Below the pieces are notes generated by a model. That model worked only from the letters and a program-made list of their open reading frames with translations, searched no databases and was not told where the DNA came from. DNA of 64,000 nucleotides from RGIG3178 sp942492795 (lineage in GTDB: Bacteria; Bacillota; Clostridia; Christensenellales; QAND01): NCBI GenBank assembly GCA_942492795.1, contig OW818639.1:1178001-1242000 (forward strand), given 5' to 3'. The translations under genes and the position numbers were made by a program. The number at the start of each line of letters is the position of its first letter. Position 1 is the first letter of the stretch. Positions 24,343 through 37,089 of this stretch are shown here, in pieces.

Positions 24343-25413
24343 ATGAAAGTGACCGTGGGGATGTCTGGCGGCGTAGATTCTGCCGTTTGCGCGTATCTTC
24401 TGAAAAAGCAGGGGCATGATGTTACGGGTATCTTTATGCTCAATTGGGAAGAAGAGGGCGAGGACGGGGTCTGCACTGCGGCGGAGGATTACGAAGATGT
24501 GCGCCGCGTGTGCGACGTGATCGGCATTCCTTACTTTACCGTGAACTTTTCACGCGAATACCGCGAGCGCGTGTTTTCGGTGTTTCTGCATGAATACGCC
24601 GCAGGGCGGACGCCCAACCCCGACGTTTTGTGCAACAGCGAGATCAAGTTCAACGCGTTTTTGGATTTTGCGATGAAGACCGACGCGCAAGCGCTCGCCA
24701 CCGGGCATTACGCAAGGGTGGAGAAGCGCGACGGATTGACAGCGCTGCTGCGCGGTGTGGATAAAAGCAAGGATCAAAGTTATTTCCTGTGCGCGCTCAA
24801 CCAGCGGCAGCTGCAAAACGTGCAATTTCCGGTAGGCGATATGCTCAAAAAGGACGTGCGCGCGCTGGCGGAACAAATTGGACTGCCCAACGCGCACAAG
24901 AAGGATTCGACCGGCATCTGCTTTATCGGCGAACGGAACTTCTTCGATTTTATCAGTCAACATGTGCCGACCGAGAGCGGGAACATGGTGGATGTGGATT
25001 CAAAGCGCGTCATGGGCAGGCACACGGGGCTTTCCCACTACACCATCGGACAGCGCAAGGGCATCGGGATCGGCGGCGTAGGCAGCGGCGACGCGTGGTT
25101 TGTGGCGGACAAAAACGCGAAGGAGAACATATTGTACATCTGCCAGGGACGGGATCATCCTTCCCTATATAAGGAAGGTCTGGTGACGGAAGGGTTCAGC
25201 TTCATCGCGGGCGAGGCTCCCGCCAAATCTTTTGACTGTACGGCGAAGTTCCGATACAGGCAGCAGGACAGCATCTGCCATGCACAAGTGGGCAGTGAAG
25301 GCGTGCGCGTACGGTTCCAAACAAAGCAGCGCGCGATAACCCCGGGGCAGTATTGCGTGCTGTACGCGGGCGAAACCTGCCTGGGCGGCGGCGTGATACA
25401 AAGCAGTTACTGA
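24343..25413 (+). CDS. mnmA: tRNA-specific 2-thiouridylase
   Basis: 356 residues, normal length. PP-loop GMSGGVDSAV at residues 6-15 activates the uridine with ATP; the two catalytic cysteines are Cys97 (PDVLCNSEIKF) and Cys193 (STGICFIGE). ATGHYAR and KDQSYFL are diagnostic. It puts sulfur on U34 of tRNA-Lys, -Glu and -Gln. GGAGGGG precedes the ATG. It stands alone upstream of the rRNA operon with its own promoter. Confidence 0.96.
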   Translation: MKVTVGMSGGVDSAVCAYLLKKQGHDVTGIFMLNWEEEGEDGVCTAAEDYEDVRRVCDVIGIPYFTVNFSREYRERVFSVFLHEYAAGRTPNPDVLCNSEIKFNAFLDFAMKTDAQALATGHYARVEKRDGLTALLRGVDKSKDQSYFLCALNQRQLQNVQFPVGDMLKKDVRALAEQIGLPNAHKKDSTGICFIGERNFFDFISQHVPTESGNMVDVDSKRVMGRHTGLSHYTIGQRKGIGIGGVGSGDAWFVADKNAKENILYICQGRDHPSLYKEGLVTEGFSFIAGEAPAKSFDCTAKFRYRQQDSICHAQVGSEGVRVRFQTKQRAITPGQYCVLYAGETCLGGGVIQSSY

Positions 25414-25701
25414 CAATTTATGCGGTGCGTATGCGTATGATTAGAGGCTTATTGAACGCGTTGCTTGCGATTGGTTCGGTAAACCGCTTATGAAAATTTC
25501 ACAAAAACGAGAAAAAAGTGTTGACTTAGCGGGCATGTATTGCTAATATAAATGAGCGTCCTCGGAGACACAACGAATCGGGGACACGGAGCACCTTCAA
25601 AACTGCATAGTAAATCCAAAAAAGAAACAAACAGCCAAGCGATTCCAAAGATAAAAGCGACAGCCTGGACAAACAAAGTAAAAAGCGCGAGAGCGTAAAA
25701 T
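25414..25701 (+). promoter_or_regulatory. rRNA operon promoter and leader
   Basis: The core promoter is TTGACT (25521-25526) and TAATAT (25544-25549), spaced by 17 bases, with an A-rich UP-like tract just upstream. The leader to the 16S start carries accttcaaaactgcatag, echoed by accttgacaactgcatag in the 16S-23S spacer; such pairs belong to the processing stems of rRNA precursors. Confidence 0.75.
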
Positions 25702-27232
<1,531 letters not shown>

Positions 27233-27363
27233 TGTACAACAAAAAACAGCAGGCGTCGCGTTTGGGACGCTGGCTGCAAGGGAAATTTAAGGATTTACTA
27301 TGTGGCTTTGTGGGTGCACCTGCATCTACAGGCAAAAAGTGGCAGAGTACCGTCATGAACTAT

Positions 27364-27439
27364 GGGGGTGTAGCTCAGCCGGGAGAGCACCTGCTTTGCA
27401 AGCAGGGGGTCAGCGGTTCGAACCCGCTCATCTCCACCA
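27364..27439 (+). tRNA. tRNA-Ala (TGC)
   Basis: 76 bases with encoded CCA. Acceptor GGGGGTG pairs with CATCTCC, D-arm AGCTCAGCCGGGAGAGC, anticodon loop TTTGCAA (TGC), T-arm GGTTCGAACCC. In the 16S-23S spacer. Confidence 0.97.
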
Positions 27440-27479
27440 AGATCTGAGCGCCACAAGAGCAAAGAGCACGACCAATTAT

Positions 27480-27556
<77 letters not shown>

Positions 27557-27720
27557 AGCTTGCCGCGTAAGCGGCATAAGCTAAACGGTGACGCAAGTCA
27601 CCAAGGTAACAATGGTTACCGCGCACCTTGACAACTGCATAGAGAGAGAAAGAAAAACGCGAAGGCAAACAATACAATACAAATTTGGGAATGCGAAAGT
27701 ATTCACAATTTCGTCAATTT

Positions 27721-30637
<2,917 letters not shown>

Positions 30638-30720
30638 AAAGTCCTAAACGCGTTAATAACTTTCTCTCTATGCGGTTGTGAGGGTGCGCTAGGCATCCAC
30701 AATCCAAAACAGTCACCCAT

Positions 30721-30839
<119 letters not shown>

Positions 30840-30847
30840 TCCAATAT

Positions 30848-30922
30848 TCCTCAGTAGCTCAGCGGTAGAGCATCCGGCTGTTAACCGGAGTGTCGTAGGT
30901 TCAATCCCTACCTGAGGAGCCA
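30848..30922 (+). tRNA. tRNA-Asn (GTT)
   Basis: 75 bases with encoded CCA. Acceptor TCCTCAG pairs with CTGAGGA, discriminator G; anticodon loop CTGTTAA (GTT). Last gene of the rRNA operon. Confidence 0.96.
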
Positions 30923-30928
30923 AGTTTT

Positions 30929-30965
30929 AGCCCCCGACCAATTGGTCGGGGGCTTGGTTTTTGTT
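30929..30965 (+). terminator. Terminator of the rRNA operon
   Basis: 12-bp stem AGCCCCCGACCA / TGGTCGGGGGCT and a T-rich tail. An almost identical copy lies at 32320-32356. Confidence 0.88.
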
Positions 30966-31560
30966 TATAAATCCCGCCGAAGCGGCAGAGAGGGATATTC
31001 CAAGGGAGAAGCTCTCCCTTGGAAGCAATAAGTTTTCCGCGAGCACAGCTCATGCGAAGCGGAAAACACCTTTACCCGCCGAGTTATCTCAATAAATTGG
31101 TGTACCTGGGGGTTACTCAAGGGGGCGCGAAGCGTGAAAAAACATTCCGGTGGAACGTTTTTAGCCAGAGCGGGGAGCGGCAGCGACTGGGACAGGATTC
31201 CCACTTGAAAGGCGAATGCCTGGGCGGTGGGAGGGTTAAGATAAATTCCGCGCAGTGCCATTACTTATATACCTTGACTGCTTCTGTTCATGCAGTCAAA
31301 ATATTGTGTATTAATAAACCTTGTGTTTTCTTTTGCCAAGGGACCAGGGGAGGATTCCGATTTCCCCCCTAAGGTCCCTTGGCGATCCCATTACCCCCTT
31401 GAAACGGCCACTGCGTGGTGCTGCGCTTCGCGGTTCTCTATCGTGTCTCTGCTAAACTTCATTCGGGGTTCAAAGGGACTATAGCCCCTTGCGGGGGTCA
31501 GGGGGCGGAGCCCCGTCATTATCGGGCGGAGGGTGGGTTTAGATAATTACCCTTGAAAAG
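30966..31560. repeat. Repeat mosaic downstream of the rRNA operon (F, E, A copy 3, D)
   Basis: Element F at about 31049-31125, element E at 31125-31187, repeat A copy 3 at 31335-31421 (about 80 percent like the 14411 copy by eye, same hairpin design) and element D with gggggcggagccccgtc plus gggcggagggtgggtttagata near 31461-31551. Element D recurs inverted at 37270-37353. No gene is supported. Confidence 0.7.
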
Positions 31561-31808
31561 CGAAGCCTTGCGGGCGGGTATAGATAAAACCGAAGAGAAT
31601 AGGGAGTTGCCAAGTTGATATATTGTGTTATTATATTGAGTAAACAAATATAAACCAATGAATTGGCAACGTGCTGAAAGCGAAACGAATTAATTCAACT
31701 GTCTCAAATTTACAATTGATCTTACGAATCGGGAAGTGATTACGGCATGCAACGGGCTTGAGGTGCCGCCGGATAAGTGCGTGTAATCCAATAAGGGGGT
31801 AATATATC
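31561..31808. other. Upstream region of the ASCH gene
   Basis: Contains an 8-bp inverted repeat GTTGCCAA (31606) and TTGGCAAC (31663) enclosing about 50 A+T-rich bases with possible -10 sequences. No gene is supported. Confidence 0.4.
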
Positions 31809-32276
31809 ATGCAGAAGGAATCACACAGCGCGTTGGAAGACTACTGGCAGCGGTATCTGAAGTCGAACCCGAAAGAAACGGCGACAGGCTATGTGCACTT
31901 CTATTTTTGTGACAATGAAGAGGATGCTCGCGAGCTCGCCGAACTGGTGGTTGCGGGGAAAAAGCGAGCGACCACGTCCTCGCTGACGGCATTGGAAAAC
32001 GACGGGCAACATTTGCCGAAACGGGGTGATTGCAGCATCATCACAGACTATCACGGGAAGCCGTTGTGTATTGTAAAAACGGTCAAGGTAAAAGTAGTGC
32101 CCTTCAAAGAGGTAACACGGGAATACGCCGCCATCGAAGGCGAAGGCGACGGCAGCCTGGAGTATTGGCGGAGCGGGCACATCCGCTTCTTCACAAGGGA
32201 ATGCGAAAGCTTGGGCATGCAATTTTCAGAGGAAATGAACGTTGTGTGCGAGCAGTTTGAAGTAGTGTTCATATAA
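31809..32276 (+). CDS. ASCH domain protein
   Basis: 155 residues. After an N-terminal helix (SALEDYWQRYLKSNP) come the ASCH hallmarks: ELVVAGKKRATTSSL (the GxKxxT motif), RGDCSIITDYHGKPLCIVKT and FFTRECESLGMQFSEEMNVV. ASCH is a PUA-like fold thought to bind RNA or modified nucleotides; some members are nucleases or N4-acetylcytidine amidohydrolases. Function here is open. AAGGGGG lies 11 bases before the ATG. It is enclosed by two near-identical terminators, one after the rRNA operon and one after this gene. Confidence 0.88.
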   Translation: MQKESHSALEDYWQRYLKSNPKETATGYVHFYFCDNEEDARELAELVVAGKKRATTSSLTALENDGQHLPKRGDCSIITDYHGKPLCIVKTVKVKVVPFKEVTREYAAIEGEGDGSLEYWRSGHIRFFTRECESLGMQFSEEMNVVCEQFEVVFI

Positions 32277-32319
32277 TTAAACGATGTTTGGTTCAAACCA
32301 ACGATGAGGAGTCAGATTA

Positions 32320-32356
32320 AGCCCCCGACCAACTGGTCGGGGGCTTGGTTTTTTTA
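32320..32356 (+). terminator. Terminator after the ASCH gene, a duplicate of the rRNA terminator
   Basis: AGCCCCCGACCA / TGGTCGGGGGCT-type stem with a T run; one base in the loop region differs from the copy at 30929-30965. Confidence 0.85.
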
Positions 32357-32401
32357 TAACGGTATAAATCCAGGGAACATATCGGCGTCCTTATTGCGTC
32401 T

Positions 32402-32923
32402 TTAGCTGGCTTTGCGGCTTAGATCATAATAATGCGAGGCCGCATTGTAAAATTCTTCGGCGTCATTTGCGCAAGAGAAAGACCGCTTGGGAATAATACA
32501 CGCCTGCGTGGCACTCCAAAACAGATAGAGATAGTCTTGATTCTGTTCAACCCTATCCATATCCACCCACGGATGGAAGCCATCCCGTACCGAAGTTCTT
32601 TCACGGACGCCATTGTCGTCCATTTCCACCAAATGCTCGCCCAGGAGGCCTGCAATGTTGTCGAGTTGCTTGGAATGCTGCGATTTCAAATTGTAATAGA
32701 AATACCAATCGGAAATCCCGCCGGCGAATATGGTCATTAAGATCAGGCTATAAAACGGAAAATGAAGAGCAAGGCTGTTCACAAGGAGCAATATCAAAAA
32801 CGTATAGACGGGAATAGAGATAAGGTTTCGCAGTATACTTTGTCTCAAAGCCGGAATTGTCCGCATCAGATGTTTGTTATAATTCCAGCTGTCCTTTTGC
32901 GTAAGATCAAACAGTATCTTCAG
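32402..32923 (-). CDS. YcxB-like membrane protein, probable CTG start
   Basis: 173 residues when begun at a CTG seven bases after GAGGTG. The first ATG is 19 codons further in and has no ribosome binding site; moreover the extra residues (KILFDLTQKDSWNYNKHL) align with the start of the paralogue at 37776-38291 (TIKFDFDPSDCRMFK). Two hydrophobic segments (about residues 38-75) precede a PH-like YcxB C-terminal domain with VEMDDNGVRERT, RVEQNQDYLYLFWSATQACIIPKRSF. Small membrane protein of unknown role, well known in Firmicutes. Confidence 0.8.
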   Translation of the reverse strand: MKILFDLTQKDSWNYNKHLMRTIPALRQSILRNLISIPVYTFLILLLVNSLALHFPFYSLILMTIFAGGISDWYFYYNLKSQHSKQLDNIAGLLGEHLVEMDDNGVRERTSVRDGFHPWVDMDRVEQNQDYLYLFWSATQACIIPKRSFSCANDAEEFYNAASHYYDLSRKAS

Positions 32924-33011
32924 CGCTGTGCACCTCTTTTTGTTTGTATAAAAATATCATAGCACGAACCGATCGGAAAATTCCAGAAAGGAAATTCCGA
33001 TTCGGAATATT

Positions 33012-33413
33012 TCAGGTCAGCGACCCGTACAAAGCCAATGTCTTCTGCGCATCTTTGAAATTGACGATGACGGTAGCCGATTTGAACTTCATTATAAGAT
33101 ACGGGCCGACGGATGTATGGACGTACAGCCTGCAGGTCCCTAAGCCTTCCACCTTGAAATCGCCCTTTTTGACCTCACCGAGCGACGCGCCGTTGACCTT
33201 ATACGTGACCGGCGGGATGCTGTTCTGCTTTTGCACTTCCACCAGTTCGCCAAGCGAATACGAAGCGCCATATTGTCCCGTAAAGGTGATCGTGCCGTTT
33301 TGTACGGAAACCTCGGTTTCCTTGTTCGTTCCGCCCATCAGCAGGAAGACAAAGACGCCGACGACGACCAAGATGGTGGCGCCCAGGATGACCGCGAGGG
33401 TAGTCTGCTTCAT
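33012..33413 (-). CDS. Single-pass membrane protein with bacterial PH-like (bPH_5-type) domain
   Basis: 133 residues from the ATG with AAAGGAGGA upstream; a longer frame has no such site. One membrane segment (residues about 5-27, LAVILGATILVVVGVFVFLL). The rest, outside the membrane, contains VQNGTITFTGQYGASYSLGE, LGEVKKGDFKVEGLGTCRLY and YLIMKFKSATVIVNFKD, which match the bacterial pleckstrin-homology-like domain fused to such anchors. No enzymatic motif. Unknown role, probably envelope-associated. Confidence 0.72.
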   Translation of the reverse strand: MKQTTLAVILGATILVVVGVFVFLLMGGTNKETEVSVQNGTITFTGQYGASYSLGELVEVQKQNSIPPVTYKVNGASLGEVKKGDFKVEGLGTCRLYVHTSVGPYLIMKFKSATVIVNFKDAQKTLALYGSLT

Positions 33414-33513
33414 GGAAATCCTCCTTTTGTTCTTGCTATCGGAACTATTATACGATGCAAAGGCGAGAGGATAAAGCAAATTTTGGATATGAAATAGAAC
33501 CAAGTATATTCCT
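33414..33513. other. Upstream region of the PH-like gene
   Basis: TTGCTTTATCCTC and TATAAT-like sequences on the minus strand may form its promoter. Nothing else is seen. Confidence 0.35.
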
Positions 33514-33910
33514 TTGCCAAGGGACCAAGGGAGGGCTTCCGATTTCCCCCCTTAGGATGAACCCTCCTCGGAAAGGCACGGATTCGCGCTTCACTAGCGC
33601 TTACGCTTATCTCGTGCTTTCAGAACCTCCAATTCGCTTCATCGTTCCGCTGTTCACAATGGTCGTCTGCTTTCGCTGTCGCTCAGCACACCCCCTTGTT
33701 CACAGAATGTCAGACTCCTTTTATCTGCCACAGGCAACGCTCATTTCCGGTTCCCATAGCGATCCCTCCTCTGAAGGACATGGTCTCGAATTTCGCAACC
33801 GCTTACTCTCGCCTCATGCCTTCAGAACCTCCAGTTCGCTTCATCGCCCACAGGGCGCGCTCACTTTCGGTTCCCTTGAAAACGGCCACTGCGTGGAGCT
33901 TTCGCCTCCG
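33514..33910. repeat. Repeat A copy 4, split by element B material
   Basis: The left part of repeat A (gccaagggaccaaggg ... ttcccccctta) starts at 33514 and its right part (aaaacggccactgcgtggagc) appears only at about 33880-33900. Between them lie two tandem blocks of element B (cagaacctccaattcgcttcatcg at about 33620 and cagaacctccagttcgcttcatcg at about 33825). The 34000-34140 stretch beyond is A+T-rich and without a recognisable feature. Confidence 0.65.
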
Positions 33911-34140
33911 CTACCTTCGCGAGACATACTCGGTTGACGCGGCCCGGGAGATAAGGCATCATCGGGAAACACGGGCGGATACATGAGGACAGTATTGTTT
34001 TACTCGATTCGATGTTAAATAATAACAAAACAAGGATGTTTTAAAATATTGCTAGGATAAATAAAAATAAAAAACCGTCCCTATGTTTCCTAAGATATTT
34101 CTATCCCAATTAACGAAGGCGTGGAAATGTAAAAAACTTT

Positions 34141-35283
34141 CTAGTAAAGCTGTTCCGATTTCCCTATATTATCAATGCTTATTCTAAAAAGGTTATCCGG
34201 CATTGTTGTTCCTCCATCGTCAAGGCATAACGAATAATATAGATCGTCCTTAATAATATATGCATAATTGCATATTTCTTTAGTTACTTTCTGAATTTCT
34301 TTGCTTTTGAGATTTTTTCGGAATATATAAAACTTTAAGTCTTCTTCATAGTTTTTATAATATATCCATCCATCATTAATACTAAAAATGGAAACTTTTG
34401 ATGAATTCATTGAAAAACATTCACTTCTCTTTGTTCCATCTTCCTGTATTTTGTATAAAATCGGAATATTACCATAGATTTCTTTATATAGTTCTACTGG
34501 ATCTATCCACAATCTAAATGGTACAAAATATAGCCATCCATTTTCGACACCGATAAAGTTTTCTGGAATATCAAAAAGCCACATTTTAACCGGTTGATGG
34601 TCATAGTTGAATTCAGAAAATTTTGTTCTTATTTCATCTACTTTCCACATTTGTAATTCATCAGGCTTTTCTATATTTCCTGTTTCTAAATCAATTCTAT
34701 AATGAGAAATACCCATCTTAATAGACTCTGGAATGGCTCTTAAGAAATACAGTGAATGATGATAGATGAGTAGATCGCCAATAGTGCCCGCCCCATACTC
34801 AGCTTTATAAAGTATAGTTACATTTGATCCATCGCTATTAGCATGCTTTATAAGCTGTCCAGTCTCTTTAGTATTTTCAACCCAAAACAAACCAGCAGGG
34901 CAAATAATATAACTGCTTATGCCTTTTAAAATGAATTCAACATAATGACTTTGCGTATCAATACGAGAAAGATTTGTCGTTGAATCTAAAAAATAGATCC
35001 ATTGTTGATAACTTTGAATGTTCCAAACTTCACCTTTTAATATAGGCAACAATGCACCGTCTTTAATTTTATATATTCCCTTGCCAGTACTTGTATATAA
35101 TTCCTCATTTAAAACTTGAATGCCACTCGTCGCGGCTTTATATAATGTAACTTCATCCATATTTGATAAATCTATATTTAAAGATTTAGTGTACAATTTA
35201 GTAAACATACTACATCCTTGTATGATAGATAATATAACAACGCTGCTAATTAACTTTGTCAAATATTTCTTAAATCTCTGCAT
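34141..35283 (-). CDS. A+T-rich lipoprotein with DUF5050-like repeats
   Basis: 380 residues; TAGGAGG precedes the ATG. Signal peptide with lipobox IQGC (Cys near residue 24). The mature part has repeated beta-propeller-like strands with aromatic W/Y-I-Y-F patterns: VWNIQSYQQWIYFLD, ENGWLYFVPF, INDGWIYYKNY and LFRISIDNIG. These resemble DUF5050 proteins, which are surface proteins of unknown function in Clostridia. The gene is much richer in A+T than its surroundings, so it was probably acquired. It stands alone between repeat regions. Confidence 0.72.
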   Translation of the reverse strand: MQRFKKYLTKLISSVVILSIIQGCSMFTKLYTKSLNIDLSNMDEVTLYKAATSGIQVLNEELYTSTGKGIYKIKDGALLPILKGEVWNIQSYQQWIYFLDSTTNLSRIDTQSHYVEFILKGISSYIICPAGLFWVENTKETGQLIKHANSDGSNVTILYKAEYGAGTIGDLLIYHHSLYFLRAIPESIKMGISHYRIDLETGNIEKPDELQMWKVDEIRTKFSEFNYDHQPVKMWLFDIPENFIGVENGWLYFVPFRLWIDPVELYKEIYGNIPILYKIQEDGTKRSECFSMNSSKVSIFSINDGWIYYKNYEEDLKFYIFRKNLKSKEIQKVTKEICNYAYIIKDDLYYSLCLDDGGTTMPDNLFRISIDNIGKSEQLY

Positions 35284-35384
35284 AGAACCTCCTATTGTAT
35301 GGAAGATACATGAATATTAAGTGAAGTCTTTTGAACTTATCAGCTATTAAAAATTATGAATCTATAATATATTATATCATATTT

Positions 35385-35597
35385 CTATTTATATGGTATA
35401 GTGTCATCTGACAAACCAACAAGAAAATCTATGCTTGTCTTATAGAACTTTGCCAGTTTGATAAGCGAAAGGCTTGGGATATCAAGAACTCCGCTCTCAT
35501 AACGTGAATATGTGGTTTGACTGATATTTAAAATCTTGGCAATTTCAGTTTGCGTCAAGTCCTTATCTTCTCTTAAATTTCGCAATCTCGGATACAT
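35385..35597 (-). CDS. Xre/HTH_3 family transcriptional regulator, paralogue of the 15747 gene
   Basis: 70 residues; GAGGTGA lies four bases before the ATG. Single helix-turn-helix domain LTQTEIAKILNISQTTYSRYESG and tail TSIDFLVGLSDD. Close paralogue of the regulator at 15747-15965 and, like it, divergent from a small helical protein with two palindromes in the shared upstream region. Probable autorepressor. Confidence 0.86.
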   Translation of the reverse strand: MYPRLRNLREDKDLTQTEIAKILNISQTTYSRYESGVLDIPSLSLIKLAKFYKTSIDFLVGLSDDTIPYK

Positions 35598-35620
35598 GGT
35601 GTCACCTCAAACAGATTCTA

Positions 35621-35666
35621 CAATATGCGATTATCGCATATTGACAATTATGCGGAAAACGCATAA
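35621..35666. promoter_or_regulatory. Two palindromic operators between xre and the 61-residue gene
   Basis: Operator 1 has perfect 10-bp arms (CAATATGCGA and its complement) around TTA. Operator 2 has arms TTATGCG / CGCATAA around GAAAA. Both share the core ATGCG-N5-CGCAT, and their centres are 25 bases apart, the same spacing as at 15678-15718. Confidence 0.8.
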
Positions 35667-35704
35667 AGTCTAGTCGATGAATATGGGGTGAGGTGATATT
35701 TATT

Positions 35705-35890
35705 TTGGATTACGAGAAAATGTATTATCAGCTTGCAGCCAAAGTTGCCGATGCGGTGGAGTTGCTGGTTTCCGCCCAACAGCAGGGGGAGAAGCAATTT
35801 GTTGAAAACACGGATCATGCCGAGGTGAGCCTTCTTCGGAAGGAGGAGAAGCCACCTCATCAGTCGCCTAAGGCGCCAGCTTCCCCTTAA
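35705..35890 (+). CDS. Small helical protein divergent from xre, C-terminus altered by a repeat
   Basis: 61 residues from a TTG with GAGGTGAT about ten bases upstream; a GTG four codons earlier overlaps that site. The first 40 residues (MDYEKMYYQLAAKVADAVEL, then SAQQQGEKQF) form one amphipathic helix of a type common as tiny hypothetical proteins in Clostridia. From about residue 47 the frame runs into a dispersed repeat (HQSPKAPASP is repeat-encoded, stop included), so the native C-terminus was probably replaced. Confidence 0.6.
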   Translation: MDYEKMYYQLAAKVADAVELLVSAQQQGEKQFVENTDHAEVSLLRKEEKPPHQSPKAPASP

Positions 35891-36043
35891 GGGGAAGCCT
35901 TGAAGAACACATATTCCCATACAACAAACAAAGATATGTCCGGGAACCGCGAAGCGCAGCACCACGCAGTGGCCGTTTCAAGAGGGGCAGGGGATCGCCA
36001 AGGGGCCTGGGGAGAAAATCGGAAGTCGCCCCGGCTCCTTGGC
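35836..36043. repeat. Clostridial palindromic repeat and inverted repeat A, copy 5
   Basis: Bases about 35846-35907 (gccacctcatcagtcgc ... cttccccttaaggggaagcc) look like a short repeat widespread in clostridial genomes. Bases 35959-36043 are repeat A in inverted orientation (ccacgcagtggccgtttc ... ggctccttggc). Confidence 0.7.
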
Positions 36044-36138
36044 AAAGAAAAGAGAAGCTTATTCACTATAGGAAATAGCAAAAACATTTATCACACGACA
36101 ACGAGCTGAGCTCTGCTCCTCCCGAAGCGCCTTTAAGT

Positions 36139-36342
36139 CTAATTATCTACTTCGCCGTTGATCTCTTCCGAATAGTCGTTGCCGATGTTGTTGTACAGAT
36201 TCGACAGGTCGCTCTTTGGAACTTTTGGGGCGGTAACCTTCTCGCCACTTAGGATAGAACCGGTCTCGGCCTCAAATTGCGCCACGATATGGCTGTATTC
36301 GTTGGATTTATCCTTTTTCTGCTTCCCCTTGTTTTTTGACAA
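36139..36342 (-). CDS. Small charged protein, unknown
   Basis: 67 residues from a TTG start; a full AAAGGAGGTGA lies six bases before it, which decides the start. Very basic N-terminus (SKNKGKQKKDKSNEYS) and acidic C-terminus (NNIGNDYSEEINGEVDN), no hydrophobic segment. Not recognised. It lies alone between repeat material and the divergent rhodanese gene. Confidence 0.6.
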   Translation of the reverse strand: MSKNKGKQKKDKSNEYSHIVAQFEAETGSILSGEKVTAPKVPKSDLSNLYNNIGNDYSEEINGEVDN

Positions 36343-36505
36343 TGGGATTCACCTCCTTTGTTTCCGATATTGTATCCCGGGCATTGAAATCAAATCATGA
36401 AAATTGAAACAAACGTATGATGTTTCCGCTATGCGACTTAGTTACAGAGACCGTGCGGCGCGGGGTATATAGTAAAGGCATCAAAAAGCGGGGAGCGGAT
36501 CAGGA

Positions 36506-36832
36506 ATGTTCGAATTTTTGAAACGAAAGAGCGGCAAATCCATCAACGTGAACGATCTGGACGAGCTGATAGGAACCATAGAGATTATCGATATCAGGGA
36601 ACCGCAGGAATTCAAAGCCGGCAGCCTGAAGACCGCGAAGAACATTCCGATGGCAAAACTGCTGGATAAACCCGATAGATTTCTGAAAAAAGACAAGACC
36701 TATTATGTCATGTGCCAAACCGGGATGAGGAGCAAGAGCGCCACGCAGATGCTTTTAAGCGCGGGGTATATGGTGATGCATGTCAAGGGCGGCATGGGGA
36801 CATACAGCGGGAAGAACAAGGTATACAAATAG
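36506..36832 (+). CDS. Rhodanese-like domain protein
   Basis: 108 residues, a single rhodanese domain. IIDIREPQEFKAGSLKTAKN is the CH2A-type motif and Cys70 in MCQTGMRSKSA is the catalytic cysteine in its active-site loop; GGMGTYSG follows. Such proteins carry persulfide sulfur for thiol metabolism. Intact catalytic site suggests activity. A GGGGAG lies about 11 bases before the ATG. Confidence 0.92.
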   Translation: MFEFLKRKSGKSINVNDLDELIGTIEIIDIREPQEFKAGSLKTAKNIPMAKLLDKPDRFLKKDKTYYVMCQTGMRSKSATQMLLSAGYMVMHVKGGMGTYSGKNKVYK

Positions 36833-36865
36833 AGGAAAAGGGACGGGCATCCCTTTTTTGTCCGG

Positions 36866-36896
36866 GCCGGCAATGGTTTTATTGCCGGTCTTTTTT
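36866..36896 (+). terminator. Terminator of the rhodanese gene
   Basis: Stem CCGGCAAT / ATTGCCGG and a run of T. Confidence 0.85.
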
Positions 36897-36944
36897 ATTG
36901 GGATTCGGATAAGCTGTTGCCTAAGCGCCGCTCTTTTTGGGCGA

Positions 36945-37055
36945 TTACTTGGACTTGTTGAGATTCAACGTCTCCAGTAGTTGTACGACTTCTTTATAGG
37001 TGTCGTTCATCTGCTTTTCCAGAAAACTTTTTCCGCCGAGTTTCGTATATTTCAT
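36945..37055 (-). CDS. 36-residue small protein
   Basis: Short frame with AAAGGAAG ten bases before its ATG. The product reads MKYTKLGGKSFLEKQMNDTY, then a helix with a Leu heptad (EVVQLLETLNLNKSK). One basic amphipathic helix is likely. It fills most of an otherwise empty interval and lies tail-to-tail with the rhodanese gene. Unknown function; real because of the ribosome binding site and the protein-like composition, but too short to be sure. Confidence 0.5.
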   Translation of the reverse strand: MKYTKLGGKSFLEKQMNDTYKEVVQLLETLNLNKSK

Positions 37056-37089
37056 ATCCGGGACTTCCTTTTTATGTTCTTGTGAGTAA

